From: Bdellovibrio bacteriovorus HD100
GTDB taxonomy: Bacteria > Bdellovibrionota > Bdellovibrionia > Bdellovibrionales > Bdellovibrionaceae
NCBI RefSeq assembly: GCF_000196175.1
Contig: NC_005363.1
Location: forward strand, 62,001 to 126,000
Direction: 5' to 3'
DNA length: 64,000 nt
Positions 26,821-36,876 of the stretch are shown here, one piece after another. The stretch's first letter is position 1. Every line of letters begins with the position of its first letter. Below the pieces are notes generated by a model, which saw only the letters and a program-made list of their open reading frames with translations, had not been told where the DNA came from and searched no databases. Position numbers and translations under genes: made by a program.

Positions 26821-27933
26821 ATGAAGCTTTGGATTTTCAGCGCGTTGATTCTTCCCGTTCAAGTTCTGGCTTCGGCCCCGGCTTTTCAAGAGTCCATTTC
26901 TGGCATCAATCCTCACCTAAAAAAATCCCCGAAATTTGAAATCCCTGTCGCCAACGACAAGGACCTGTACCTGCGCATGGAAAAGGCACTGACCTCGGAA
27001 CATCCCGAGCAGTCTTTGCGCATTTTGGCCGAAGAAGGTGACTTCACCACATGCTCAGCCTTTCAGGCCACGGCACCTTCCGGTTTGCTGCCGATGACGG
27101 GGCTTTTGGACATTTCAAAAAAACTCAATGACGAGGCGATCGCCGCAAAATCCTGGGAACAAAGTCTGAAGCTGGCGAATCTGTGGTGGCACTTTGGCAA
27201 TTGTGAAATGCCGGTGATCACCGGACAGATCGGCATGGCACTTTTGAAGGATTCCCTGACGGAAATGGCGAAACTTTCCAAAGAAAATATGAGTGATGAA
27301 GATCGCACAAAGTTGTCTGAGTTAAAACGCAACATCAAGGATTGGAATCCTTCCGCCCACTTGGAAAAAGAACTTCGTTTTGAGATGGTCTTAACCCCCG
27401 CTTTGCTGCTGCCCGAGCTGAAATCGGGAAAGTTTGAATTTAACAAAGAAGAGCTTGAAGAAGAAAGTTCGGAAGAAACCGCGTTGGTTGGATTTCCGGG
27501 CCTGATCAAACTTTTGTATCCGGATGGTTATGGCACCTTTGACTGGAGTGAAGGGGCAAAACCCGTGGCGGCGGCGGTGGATCAAATCAAGGGCGCGAAA
27601 AATCCAGCGGCCGCGATGGGAAAGGCCGTTGATGAGCAGGAAGCAAAATATTTGAAATCCTTCTATGAACAACTGAGCCTGCGCGATCAGGGGGTGAAGT
27701 CTGTGAAGGATCTATTGAAAGATGCGAAAGCCACCGCGCTGATTGAAACTTTGCAAAAAGACGAAGAGCTGCTGAAGGCAAAACGCGAGCTGGCGCAAAT
27801 CTATAAAGACAAATCCGCCTTCATGATGGCAGTGCTGGTTTTCAAACGGACGACGCCGAACTTTTCCAGATCCATCGATAAAAAAGCGCATTCCCTGCAC
27901 AAGGATCTGATCCGACTCAGCAAGCCTTTGTAA
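26821..27933 (+). CDS. Secreted helical protein of unknown function
   Basis: 370 residues with a signal peptide (about 1-18, ending VLASA). The mature part is predominantly alpha-helical and charged (for example KEELEEESSEETALV), with a TPR-like helix pair look in places, and includes three cysteines (TTCSAF, FGNCEMP). No family recognised. A good Shine-Dalgarno (AAAGGAG) lies before the ATG. Single gene followed by a GC-rich hairpin. Confidence 0.72.
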   Translation: MKLWIFSALILPVQVLASAPAFQESISGINPHLKKSPKFEIPVANDKDLYLRMEKALTSEHPEQSLRILAEEGDFTTCSAFQATAPSGLLPMTGLLDISKKLNDEAIAAKSWEQSLKLANLWWHFGNCEMPVITGQIGMALLKDSLTEMAKLSKENMSDEDRTKLSELKRNIKDWNPSAHLEKELRFEMVLTPALLLPELKSGKFEFNKEELEEESSEETALVGFPGLIKLLYPDGYGTFDWSEGAKPVAAAVDQIKGAKNPAAAMGKAVDEQEAKYLKSFYEQLSLRDQGVKSVKDLLKDAKATALIETLQKDEELLKAKRELAQIYKDKSAFMMAVLVFKRTTPNFSRSIDKKAHSLHKDLIRLSKPL

Positions 27934-27942
27934 GTCTCGAAT

Positions 27943-27965
27943 GGCCCGGGGGCCCAATCCGGGCC
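27943..27965 (+). terminator. GC-rich hairpin after the secreted helical protein
   Basis: ggcccgg (27943-27949) and ccgggcc (27959-27965) form a 7-bp stem. Only a weak T-rich stretch follows, so termination is uncertain. Confidence 0.4.
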
Positions 27966-28129
27966 CGCCTTTGTATCAATTTCCTGTAAAGCCTATTTTG
28001 TCTCAAAGTGACCCAAAAGGGCCTCTTTTCGGGGTCCAAATCGTTTATATTGCAAATGAGCCATCTTTCGCCGGGCATAGCCTTTGTATTATGGGGACTT
28101 GGAATTATCGGACGTCTGCTGGAGGACTC

Positions 28130-28636
28130 ATGCGCCTTATTAAATATCTGCCCCTTATCGCCTTTTGGAGTCTGACGACTTTCACTATGAAAGCGGGCGC
28201 CGAAGTAAAGAGCTATCGGGAGTGGAAAACCGAAAGAGTTCAACAGGCTCAGGTCAAAGTCACAACTTTGAAGTCCCAGATCGATGCCCGTAAAGGTATC
28301 CGCCTGGCTGCGGGCGGAACGGACCCCAATATGGCTCACCGCGCGGGTTTGGAGGCGGTGGCTTCTCAGGATATCTCTGTGGAAAAGCTGGAACGCGAAC
28401 TTCGTGAGGAAATCTATGACCTTGAGGTCGCTAAAGACCTGTCCGTGACGGACTATTTCGTGGGTTATCTTACGAAGGTTCAGGATAAAAAGACCGCCTT
28501 CAATGAAGTGGCCGGCAAACTGTCCCCTGAAGAGGTGGCGGAGCTGATGACGGCCTATGCGAACTCTGTGTTCGGGGCGCATTCTTCGGACCTTCCGGCC
28601 AGTGCGAATAACTTCGGAAAAGACGGCGTTAAATAA
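28130..28636 (+). CDS. Secreted protein of unknown function
   Basis: 168 residues with a signal peptide (about 1-24, ending AGAEV) and a charged, helical mature part likely to form a coiled coil (EWKTERVQQAQVKVTTLKSQIDARK). No family recognised. The ATG at 28130 is chosen because GGAGG lies 4 nt upstream and a signal peptide begins there; an in-frame upstream ATG at 27941 would add 63 residues of non-coding-looking sequence through the preceding hairpin. Confidence 0.72.
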   Translation: MRLIKYLPLIAFWSLTTFTMKAGAEVKSYREWKTERVQQAQVKVTTLKSQIDARKGIRLAAGGTDPNMAHRAGLEAVASQDISVEKLERELREEIYDLEVAKDLSVTDYFVGYLTKVQDKKTAFNEVAGKLSPEEVAELMTAYANSVFGAHSSDLPASANNFGKDGVK

Positions 28637-28716
28637 GCCCTCGAAAATTCTAAATAAGTCTTAATCTTTATTCGGCGCGCCAAAGTGTTTCATTCAGGAA
28701 AATTGGGCGCCCGACC

Positions 28717-28746
28717 TTGACTCTTTCCACAGCCGATTCATATTAG
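28717..28746 (+). promoter_or_regulatory. Candidate sigma-70-type promoter for groES-groEL
   Basis: TTGACT (28717-28722), 18-bp spacer, TATTAG (28741-28746). No CIRCE operator (TTAGCACTC-N9-GAGTGCTAA) is present in the upstream region. Confidence 0.45.
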
Positions 28747-28796
28747 CTTCCGTAAATACAGTTTATACATAACTGAGTTTTAAACGGAGGCTCACA

Positions 28797-29099
28797 ATGG
28801 CTAAGAACGAAATTGGCGTTCGCCCACTTCATGACAGAATTCTAGTTCGCAGAATGGCGGAAGAAGAAAAAACCGCTGGCGGTCTTTTCATTCCTGACAC
28901 TGCAAAAGAAAAACCACAAAAAGGCGAAATCATCGCGACTGGCAAAGGCCGCGTAACTGAAGATGGCAAGATCCTTCCATTGGAAGTTAAAGTTGGCGAT
29001 AAAGTTCTTTTCGGCAAATACGCTGGAACTGAATTGAAACTGGATGGCGCTGAATACCTGATGATGCGCGAAGAAGACATCCTGGGCGTATTTAACTAA
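28797..29099 (+). CDS. groES: Co-chaperonin GroES
   Basis: 100-residue Cpn10 subunit that caps the GroEL ring. Canonical blocks are [11 protein letters not shown], the mobile loop [20 protein letters not shown], and [23 protein letters not shown] at the C-terminus. GGAGG precedes the ATG. First gene of the groE operon, 56 nt before groEL. Confidence 0.98.
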   Translation: MAKNEIGVRPLHDRILVRRMAEEEKTAGGLFIPDTAKEKPQKGEIIATGKGRVTEDGKILPLEVKVGDKVLFGKYAGTELKLDGAEYLMMREEDILGVFN

Positions 29100-29111
29100 A
29101 TCTAAATATCT

Positions 29112-29130
29112 ACTCCAGCGAAGCTGGAGT
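29112..29130 (+). other. Hairpin between groES and groEL
   Basis: Perfect 8-bp stem actccagc / gctggagt with a 3-nt loop, no T-run. Might set relative groES/groEL message levels by partial attenuation or by stabilising processed 3' ends. Confidence 0.5.
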
Positions 29131-29143
29131 GAATAAGAATTGA

Positions 29144-30796
<1,653 letters not shown>

Positions 30797-30825
30797 TCTT
30801 CCGACTACTGACTGTGCTTAACGCA

Positions 30826-30859
30826 AAAAGCCTGGGTTTATAGCCCAGGCTTTTTTTTT
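30826..30859 (+). terminator. Terminator after groEL
   Basis: Stem aaaagcctggg / cccaggctttt with a 7-nt loop and a run of nine T. It abuts the stop of the convergent gene. Confidence 0.9.
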
Positions 30860-32444
30860 AGAACAGGTACTGAACCCCGCCAAACAACGTTGTCATCTTG
30901 TGACTGGTGCTGGTGGCACGGGTCGCGCCCGAGAAGTCCGTGCTGTAGTTTTCAATCATCAGCTCACCGCGGATCTTAAATCGCGTTTTCATTTTATAAT
31001 CCATAAAGAAGCTGAACGAATTGATCTTGCTGTCAGATCCTGAACCGCTGTCCTGGGATTCGCTCATGCCGGGATTCATATAGAAATCAAAGCGTCCGCC
31101 GATATCCACAGGGATTTCCTCAGACAGCGGGAACTGACCGGCCAGGCTGATCAGGAAGCCGCTATAGTCCATGCTGGTGAACGTGGTGGGCGTGCTGCCA
31201 TCCACGGTGAACTTGGTTGTCATATAGCCGGCACCGATTTGCAGCTTCGGACCGAAGAAGTCATTAGTCAGCAGGAAGTTATAGCCCGCATTCACGCCGT
31301 ATTGGCCCACAGACATGTTCAAAGACGAAGGGGAGCTTCCGGTTTGGTTATTATCAATTGAGAACACCGACTGGCGCAGGTGAACGCCCATGTACCATTC
31401 CGGGTTCAGCCACAGTTCACCACGCACTAAAATATTCGGGGCGAAGTTGTTGCTGCCACTCACCGACTCTGGTGTGGTCAGGCTGCTGTTTTGGGTGTAG
31501 TTGCCAAAACCCGCCATCAATTCCACTTTACCGAATTGCGGAGGCATTGTCGGCAGCCATTCGGTGGGCTCTTCGCCAAAGGCCACGTCCTTATCCGGGC
31601 GGGTGCTGATGTCCTGAAGAACCTTTCCTGAAGGGGTGGTGATGGGTGTGGAGTATTTTACAAACTCATCCGGCATCACTTTGGATCCGACGGCGATCAC
31701 GCCCGGGTCTTTCTCCATTTCGACGTAACCAAAGCTCATGAATGGTTCGACTTTGAAAAGTTTCACGCGGCCTAGAACCTCTTTTTCGGTGCTGACCATG
31801 AATTTGAGTTTTGGATGACGGTTGATCTTGATGATCTGAACGACGGACACACGGCTGTCAGGTTTTAGCCCATAGTTGCTTCCCAGATTCAGGGTCACCT
31901 GCTGGCCACGACGGCTCAGAATGGTGGCGCGAAAAGGCATGCGGTACTTCAGATTTTCAAACAGACGACGGACTTCGTTTTTGATTTCCGCAGTTTCAAA
32001 GCCCTTGTAGTCATTCAGGGATTCCTGCAACAGCGGCAGGCCTTCGCGGCCCACAAACAAGGTCAGCGTGATGGAAATCCCGCGGGGACCACGGATGATT
32101 TTTGAAGTCAGGGCGGCCTCGCTTTGCGTGGATTGCAAAACGGTTTGAACTTCCGACGGATTTTCATCCAGAGTTTCTGATTTGATTTTCAAATCTTTTG
32201 GAAAGTTGGACAAAGACCACTGTTTGTCTTCGTTCAAAAGATTTCTAAGTTCTTCTTCCGCAGGTTTTGCGTAGATGCCACCCACGTTGTCGGTGGTTGG
32301 AACCAGCACGATGGATTTAATGGCAAGATCTTGGTCGGCGGCACTGATATAGACGTTCTGGGCATTAGTCTGGGCCCACGCGGTCGGGCTGATTGAAATG
32401 AAACAGGACGCGACGAAGAGGGAACCTAGGAAGAATGATTTCAT
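30858..32444 (-). CDS. Outer-membrane beta-barrel protein with periplasmic N-domain
   Basis: 528 residues with a signal peptide (about 1-24, ending AWA). Residues ~25-270 form a soluble domain (SIVLVPTTDN, then a beta-rich LNLGSNYGLKPDSRVSVVQI segment). From ~300 on, alternating hydrophobic/aromatic strands (KVELMAGFGNYTQ, YGVNAGYNFLLTNDFFGPKLQIGAGY) and a terminal phenylalanine (VQYLF) indicate a barrel inserted by the Bam complex. Specific function unknown. Divergent from another barrel-like gene across a 77-bp gap. Confidence 0.8.
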   Translation of the reverse strand: MKSFFLGSLFVASCFISISPTAWAQTNAQNVYISAADQDLAIKSIVLVPTTDNVGGIYAKPAEEELRNLLNEDKQWSLSNFPKDLKIKSETLDENPSEVQTVLQSTQSEAALTSKIIRGPRGISITLTLFVGREGLPLLQESLNDYKGFETAEIKNEVRRLFENLKYRMPFRATILSRRGQQVTLNLGSNYGLKPDSRVSVVQIIKINRHPKLKFMVSTEKEVLGRVKLFKVEPFMSFGYVEMEKDPGVIAVGSKVMPDEFVKYSTPITTPSGKVLQDISTRPDKDVAFGEEPTEWLPTMPPQFGKVELMAGFGNYTQNSSLTTPESVSGSNNFAPNILVRGELWLNPEWYMGVHLRQSVFSIDNNQTGSSPSSLNMSVGQYGVNAGYNFLLTNDFFGPKLQIGAGYMTTKFTVDGSTPTTFTSMDYSGFLISLAGQFPLSEEIPVDIGGRFDFYMNPGMSESQDSGSGSDSKINSFSFFMDYKMKTRFKIRGELMIENYSTDFSGATRATSTSHKMTTLFGGVQYLF

Positions 32445-32521
32445 AAATTTATTCTGCCCTGCCTCTGAAAACAGGTCAATTTGGCGTCAAGTAATACGGA
32501 CCGAAAGCCGAAAGATTTCTT

Positions 32522-33703
32522 ATGAAGTCTTCATTTTCCTTTCTGATTTTTGCAGCGCTCTTTGCTTCTGCCTTTCCGGCGACGGCCCAAGTGGGTCTGG
32601 AGGGTTTTTCCTCCGGACGTTATGAAGTTCGTAAAGCGAACAAGCGCAGTCCAGCGTCTGAAGCAGAAGCAACCCCGGTGATCACAGATTCTGAGGGCGT
32701 GGCCGTTAGAACCTTGAAGACCAGCGAGCTGGAGGCCGAGAAAAAGGCTGAGGCAGAAAAGAAAGAAAAAGAACTGGCTGCCAAGAAAGAAGCGGAAGCC
32801 AAGGCAGCTGCGGAAACTCAGGCGGCGACGGCTGCTTCCGTAGCTCCAGCGGCGGCGCCCAAAGTGGCGGGTGCTGAAGCCTCGCCTGAAGTCGAGGAGC
32901 CGACGATCGGTGAACAGGCGGAAAGCCTTTTCTCTGACAAGGCTTCTAAAATTTTTGAATTCTACCGTGAACAAATTCACGAAGACGACATTCGCAACAA
33001 CCGTCTTGAGCTGGATGTGATGCCGGTGGTGGCCTATAATGATTCCCAGTCCAACTACACTTTCCGTGACTATCAGAGTTTCTTTAATGCGCTAAAAATT
33101 CGCAGTAATGTTTGGTTCACGCCACTTATTGGTGTGAGCGGACAGATTCTATTTTCGTTCGCTGCGGATGTGGACTCTGTCCAGGCGGATCAGTCCCGGG
33201 TTTCGGCAAAGTATGAATTTGTCGATCTGGGATTGAACTTCCGCAAGTTCTTTGGGGTGTCCCGCAAATCCAATTCACTGGAGTTCTCTTTATTGCTCAG
33301 TGATAACAAAATGACCGTACCCAGTGACAACACCTCCCGCGCCCGCATTAAGACCCAAGGGTTGGGTGTGGGTTTGAAGGCGCGCATTCCAACGTCCGCG
33401 AATTATGCCTGGACCTTGGGGGGAAGCTTCTTCCCACGTCTGCAGCATTCTGAAAGTGCCACGGGTGTAAACATCCAGTCCGGCGCTTCGGAGGAAAGTG
33501 TGCGCATTGGTCTTGATGTCGGTGGTGAATGGAAGTTCACCCGCGAAAGCCAGATGATCTGGAGCTTGGGGGCTTCGGCTGAAAGAAACGTCTTTGACGG
33601 TGCGGCCGGCCTGCCAGACCCTGGTACAGGTTTGACTCCGAACAATGTCAGCGTGACCAATTCGCTTTATATGTTCTCACTGGGCTATCGTTGGGGTCAC
33701 TAA
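32522..33703 (+). CDS. Outer-membrane barrel protein with Lys/Glu/Ala coiled coil
   Basis: 393 residues: a signal peptide (about 1-22, ending ATA), a highly charged Ala/Lys/Glu region (about 65-100) and Ala/Pro linker likely to span periplasm, then beta strands with an alternating pattern to the end (NSLYMFSLGYRWGH). The last residue is His and not the usual aromatic, but the terminal strand still looks barrel-like. The N-terminal coil could touch peptidoglycan. Function unknown. Confidence 0.76.
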   Translation: MKSSFSFLIFAALFASAFPATAQVGLEGFSSGRYEVRKANKRSPASEAEATPVITDSEGVAVRTLKTSELEAEKKAEAEKKEKELAAKKEAEAKAAAETQAATAASVAPAAAPKVAGAEASPEVEEPTIGEQAESLFSDKASKIFEFYREQIHEDDIRNNRLELDVMPVVAYNDSQSNYTFRDYQSFFNALKIRSNVWFTPLIGVSGQILFSFAADVDSVQADQSRVSAKYEFVDLGLNFRKFFGVSRKSNSLEFSLLLSDNKMTVPSDNTSRARIKTQGLGVGLKARIPTSANYAWTLGGSFFPRLQHSESATGVNIQSGASEESVRIGLDVGGEWKFTRESQMIWSLGASAERNVFDGAAGLPDPGTGLTPNNVSVTNSLYMFSLGYRWGH

Positions 33704-33745
33704 AATCCACTCACAAAAAAGCCTGCTAAATTCTATACTGGCGGT

Positions 33746-34138
33746 ATGAAGATTCGTTTTGCTGTTATTGATGATGCCGCCTTCTTGCGTGAACTAATCA
33801 AAAATATTGTGACCTCGGAAGGGGGCCTGTGCGTCGGCGAGGCTGCCAACGGGGACGAGGCGGTGGAGCTGGTGTCAGCCACACTGCCCGATCTGGTATT
33901 TTTGGATATGGTCATGCCTCTTCGTAACGGCATTGAGACGGCAAAGATTCTGAAAGAGCTGCATCCTGATATCAAGATCATCGGTTGCTCCACAATTGAT
34001 CAGGAAGCTCTGGTGCAGAAAGCCTTCGAGGCGGGCTTTGATGCCTATCTGCCAAAGCCATTCAGCAAAGAACAGCTTTTAAAAGAAATCACAAAAGTAT
34101 TACCGCATCTGGGAGAATCCACTCATGGAAGAACTTAA
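33746..34138 (+). CDS. CheY-like single-domain response regulator
   Basis: 130 residues, a stand-alone receiver domain: acidic pair in VIDDAAFLRELI, phospho-acceptor Asp in VFLDMVMP (about residue 54), Thr/Ser switch position in IIGCSTID, and the conserved lysine in YLPKPF. No output domain. The cognate kinase is not in the window. Its 3' end overlaps the next gene by 14 nt, indicating coupled translation. Confidence 0.93.
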   Translation: MKIRFAVIDDAAFLRELIKNIVTSEGGLCVGEAANGDEAVELVSATLPDLVFLDMVMPLRNGIETAKILKELHPDIKIIGCSTIDQEALVQKAFEAGFDAYLPKPFSKEQLLKEITKVLPHLGESTHGRT

Positions 34139-34385
34139 ATTTGTATTCAAGTGTTTTGCCGCAACAGCCTTGCTGATTGTTTTGATGCAGGTGAAAGTAG
34201 CTGGCAATTCGATTGAATCTCATTCTTTCCGCTGGTTGCAGAAATCCACGGTGTCTCAGTACATTCAAAGTGCGGCAGCCGGTGGTGCCATGGCGATCAG
34301 AAATCTGGGGCGTTCATTGGGTGATGGCGTGGCCAGCACGGTGGACGGATTCCAGGAAGGCGCTCACGAAAAGGCGATTCGCTAA
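34125..34385 (+). CDS. Small membrane-anchored protein coupled to a CheY-like gene
   Basis: 86 residues with an N-terminal hydrophobic segment (about 8-25, CFAATALLIVLMQVKVAG) and an amphipathic C-terminus (AIRNLGRSLGDGVASTVDGFQEG). No family recognised. It overlaps the receiver gene by 14 nt, and GGGAGAATCC upstream of the ATG provides a ribosome-binding site. Codon use resembles its neighbours. Physical association with the response regulator is only an inference from coupling. Confidence 0.68.
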   Translation: MEELKFVFKCFAATALLIVLMQVKVAGNSIESHSFRWLQKSTVSQYIQSAAAGGAMAIRNLGRSLGDGVASTVDGFQEGAHEKAIR

Positions 34386-34402
34386 GACACCCTTCCCTTT
34401 TT

Positions 34403-34450
34403 AAAAAAGGGAAGGGAGAGCGACTGTAAGGGGGGGATAGTCACTCTCCC
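34403..34450 (-). terminator. Hairpin and T-tract for the minus-strand gene ending at 34483
   Basis: Inverted repeat gggagagcgact (34414-34425) / agtcactctccc (34439-34450), one mismatch. On the minus strand it is followed by TTCCCTTTTTT. A neighbouring ccttcccttttt/aaaaagggaagg repeat (about 34391-34415) could act for the plus strand. Confidence 0.55.
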
Positions 34451-34482
34451 TAGGGGGCATATTCAATTCAAGCCGGGGCGGA

Positions 34483-34683
34483 TTAGTTCCAGCCTTTGCT
34501 TGTTTTCTCTTTTGCGGTCTTCGTCGAAGTGTCCTTGGCAACTTTTGCCTTGAACTCTTGTTTGAACGCTGTCGATGAATGGCGACCGCTTCCGCTGTTG
34601 TTTTTGCAAGAAACACCCGTGTTCGCCATTGCCACAGAGGCGATCAAAGACATAGCAATAGTGGCTTGTACGATTTTCTTCAT
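34483..34683 (-). CDS. Very small secreted protein of unknown function
   Basis: 66 residues: a signal peptide (about 1-20, ending AMA) and a ~45-residue basic mature part rich in Lys, Ser and Thr with one cysteine (GVSCKNN). AGGAGAG lies just before the ATG on the minus strand, supporting translation. No family recognised. Lies 190 bp downstream of the hit genes but beyond their terminator. Confidence 0.68.
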   Translation of the reverse strand: MKKIVQATIAMSLIASVAMANTGVSCKNNSGSGRHSSTAFKQEFKAKVAKDTSTKTAKEKTSKGWN

Positions 34684-34801
34684 AAAACTCTCCTTTTTTC
34701 TTACACACTTAAAAACATCATTAAGAACTCAATGAAGGCTATTGCATCGCGTGTGCCAGATTTTTTGTCTCAGGATGAGACGAATCGGAGGGTTTCAGGG
34801 C

Positions 34802-34836
34802 AAAAAGAAAGGGCTTTGGATATCCAAAGCCCTTTT
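34802..34836 (-). terminator. Terminator ending the tad-hit operon
   Basis: Long palindrome aaagggctttgg / ccaaagcccttt (34808-34835) followed on the minus strand by CTTTTTG, about 40 nt after the stop of the last hit gene. Confidence 0.8.
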
Positions 34837-34872
34837 GTGTAAGGCGAGTGTCAGGTTTCTAGACAGATGGGA

Positions 34873-35178
34873 TTACTGTCTTCCAGTCCCGGCTTTCTCA
34901 GATCCACCAGGCGTCGCGCTGGAGCCTTTGATTTCTCTGGAAACGGTGTCGTCATGGCGACGGGAGCCTTTGCCCGTGGTGGCGCCGGTACGGTAGGCAA
35001 TACACTCACGGCAGTCGCCCAAAGCCGATGTCGTGGCTTCAAACGGAGTGGATCTGAAGGCCTCATTAGGGTCTTCGCCAGGGTTTACCGGGCGGTTGGC
35101 ATTTTCGTCAGCAGAGGCTGTTCCCGCAAAGGAGAAGCCCAGGGTCAGCAAGATGGAAAGGACCAAGAGTCTTTTCAT
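34873..35178 (-). CDS. hit: Host-interaction (hit) locus protein, Bd0108 type
   Basis: 101 residues with a signal peptide (about 1-23, ending ASA) and a short, polar, probably disordered mature part with a CRECIAYRTGA motif. Length, position after the YD-repeat gene and the tad operon, and an internal pair of 10-bp direct repeats match the Bdellovibrio hit gene (Bd0108 in HD100). Published mutants of this gene grow without prey, and its product is reported to interact with Bd0109 and influence type IVa pilus extrusion. The repeats lie at codons ~70 and ~84. Both copies are intact here, so the allele is the full-length one. Confidence 0.85.
   Translation of the reverse strand: MKRLLVLSILLTLGFSFAGTASADENANRPVNPGEDPNEAFRSTPFEATTSALGDCRECIAYRTGATTGKGSRRHDDTVSREIKGSSATPGGSEKAGTGRQ
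34921..34972. repeat. 10-bp direct repeats 42 bp apart inside the hit gene
   Basis: ggagcctttg occurs at 34921-34930 and again at 34963-34972. Recombination or slippage between them would delete exactly 42 bp (14 codons, in frame), which agrees with the recurrent deletion described in host-independent isolates. Confidence 0.9.
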
Positions 35179-35193
35179 ATAATCACCTTCTCC

Positions 35194-36846
35194 TTACAGG
35201 TAAAGTTCCGCAGTTGCGGGAGCAATGATATCCAAGAGGTTATTAAATGTGCTGGCTACCTGCATAGCTACAGATGGCCCCTCTTTGCTGTCCACCTTGT
35301 TGATTTCACCATTTGGTTTATAGGATACCACAATTGTGCCCAAACCGGGACGGGTAACTACAGATGGCTTCCCATAGCGCTCCTCGTACTCGATTTTAAC
35401 CACTTTCTTGGCCTGATCTGTAATGGTCGCAATACGGCCGCGGTTATCATATGTCATATTGATCTTCTGGCCATCGCTGTTCTGGGCGAAAGAAAGATTC
35501 CCTTTGCCATCGTATTTGAACTGAGCGGCCTTCGTGGCTACTTTGGCACCCTTCTCGTTAAAGTAGATGCTGTTCACCGAACTGACCTTTTTGACCTTCG
35601 GATCGTATTCAAAGGACATCTTCATGTTCGGTGCGGCTTTCACCTTCACCAGGCCATCAGGATAGTATTCGTAGGAAATACGGTCGGCGTTACGACGGAT
35701 GGAAACCGGCTTGCCGAAGACCTCATGGTAAGTGATGTCGGTGACGTTGCCGTTCACAGTCGTCATCACACGCTGCAGATAGTATTGACCGTCTGCGCGC
35801 TGTTGATGCCAGAATTCGTATTTATTGTCCGCCATCACTTCCTTGCCGCAGGTCTTTTTCACTGTGGACCAGTAGTGATTCTTTGGATCAGTCGGGGAAT
35901 CTTCGTATTTGTAGGTCTCGATACATTTATCGCGGTCGGCAAACGCCAGAACCCAGTCTTTTTGTTTGTCGTACTTCAAAGCGACAAATGTTTTATCCGG
36001 CCAGGTCGCCTTGGTCAGATTGTGAAGCTCATCGTATTCGTAAGTGTACGTTTTCAACCAGGCATTCTTTACGGAAGCCAGGTCATCCAGATTGGCGAAC
36101 TTGTATTCCGCCATCAGACCGTTGGGGCCAGTGATGGTTTTAACTTTTTTGTTCTGGAAGTATTTGAAAGTCAGACGACGACCGTTGTTGTCCTGGAGCG
36201 AGGAGATCACGTCCTTGTCATAGTCGAATTTCAGGAAGTTGTTGTTCTTGTCATAGATATGAGTCAGTTTTCCCTGTGGGCTGAAGCGCTGGGAGCTGCC
36301 GTCAGGAAGATTTCTTGTGTAATACGTTTTGTTGAACGTGAAGTGCTCAACTTCGCGGCCGTTGGCGTAGAACTTGGTGCCTTCTTTAACCGGAACGGTG
36401 ATTCCATACTGGCGGGCATAGTCCGCACGCAGACTGTCGTCTTCTAGCAATTGTGTTTTCAGCGTGTTGATTGCCGCCTCAGTCAGGCCGACTTTCTTTT
36501 CCGCTTTCATTTTGTTCACGATCTGCGCGATAGAGCTGTCGACATCCTTGCGGGTGATTTCGCGGGGAGAGAAGGTCACCTCAAGACCGCCACCGCATTC
36601 TTTCACCTTGATATTGCCTTCCGCAGTGACTTCCATCGCGGTTTCAAAATCAGAGCACCAGCCGAAGCCGAACATGCCGTTGAAAAGAGAACGGCTGTTA
36701 TAGGTGCGCACAATTTTCAGATCATACCCGCTGCCCGGAACATCCATATCAATCCAGGTGTTGGAGTAGTTGGCATTTTTCATATCCACAAGCGCGAACG
36801 CCTGGGCAGAAAAAAGAAAGGCGAACGCCAAGAGTGCTTTCTTCAT
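35194..36846 (-). CDS. Secreted RHS/YD-repeat protein, Bd0109 type (hit-associated)
   Basis: 550 residues with a signal peptide (about 1-18, ending AFA). The N-terminus resembles the DUF6531/RHS entry domain (IVRTYNSRSLFNGMFGFGWCSDFE), followed by many YD-type repeats (LTHIYDKNNNFLKFDYD, YTYEYDELHNLTKATWPD, MTYDNRGRIATITD). There is no C-terminal toxin domain, so it is a repeat shell protein, not a polymorphic toxin. In Bdellovibrio the equivalent protein (Bd0109) is reported to bind Bd0108 and to be periplasmic or surface-associated. It is 15 nt upstream of the hit gene in the same operon. Confidence 0.87.
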   Translation of the reverse strand: MKKALLAFAFLFSAQAFALVDMKNANYSNTWIDMDVPGSGYDLKIVRTYNSRSLFNGMFGFGWCSDFETAMEVTAEGNIKVKECGGGLEVTFSPREITRKDVDSSIAQIVNKMKAEKKVGLTEAAINTLKTQLLEDDSLRADYARQYGITVPVKEGTKFYANGREVEHFTFNKTYYTRNLPDGSSQRFSPQGKLTHIYDKNNNFLKFDYDKDVISSLQDNNGRRLTFKYFQNKKVKTITGPNGLMAEYKFANLDDLASVKNAWLKTYTYEYDELHNLTKATWPDKTFVALKYDKQKDWVLAFADRDKCIETYKYEDSPTDPKNHYWSTVKKTCGKEVMADNKYEFWHQQRADGQYYLQRVMTTVNGNVTDITYHEVFGKPVSIRRNADRISYEYYPDGLVKVKAAPNMKMSFEYDPKVKKVSSVNSIYFNEKGAKVATKAAQFKYDGKGNLSFAQNSDGQKINMTYDNRGRIATITDQAKKVVKIEYEERYGKPSVVTRPGLGTIVVSYKPNGEINKVDSKEGPSVAMQVASTFNNLLDIIAPATAELYL

Positions 36847-36876
36847 TATCGATACCTCTTCCTTGAAACTGACAAA

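Noticed and set aside
28637..28796. CIRCE or HrcA operator upstream of groES
   Set aside because: No TTAGCACTC-N9-GAGTGCTAA-like inverted repeat is present; only short GC-rich palindromes.
34867..36447. A 526-codon plus-strand frame opposite the hit genes
   Set aside because: Low-quality composition and no start signals; the minus-strand genes have signal peptides, YD repeats and Shine-Dalgarno sites.
35194..36846. Polymorphic (RHS) toxin
   Set aside because: YD repeats are present but there is no C-terminal variable toxin domain and no adjacent immunity gene; context identifies it as the hit-associated protein.
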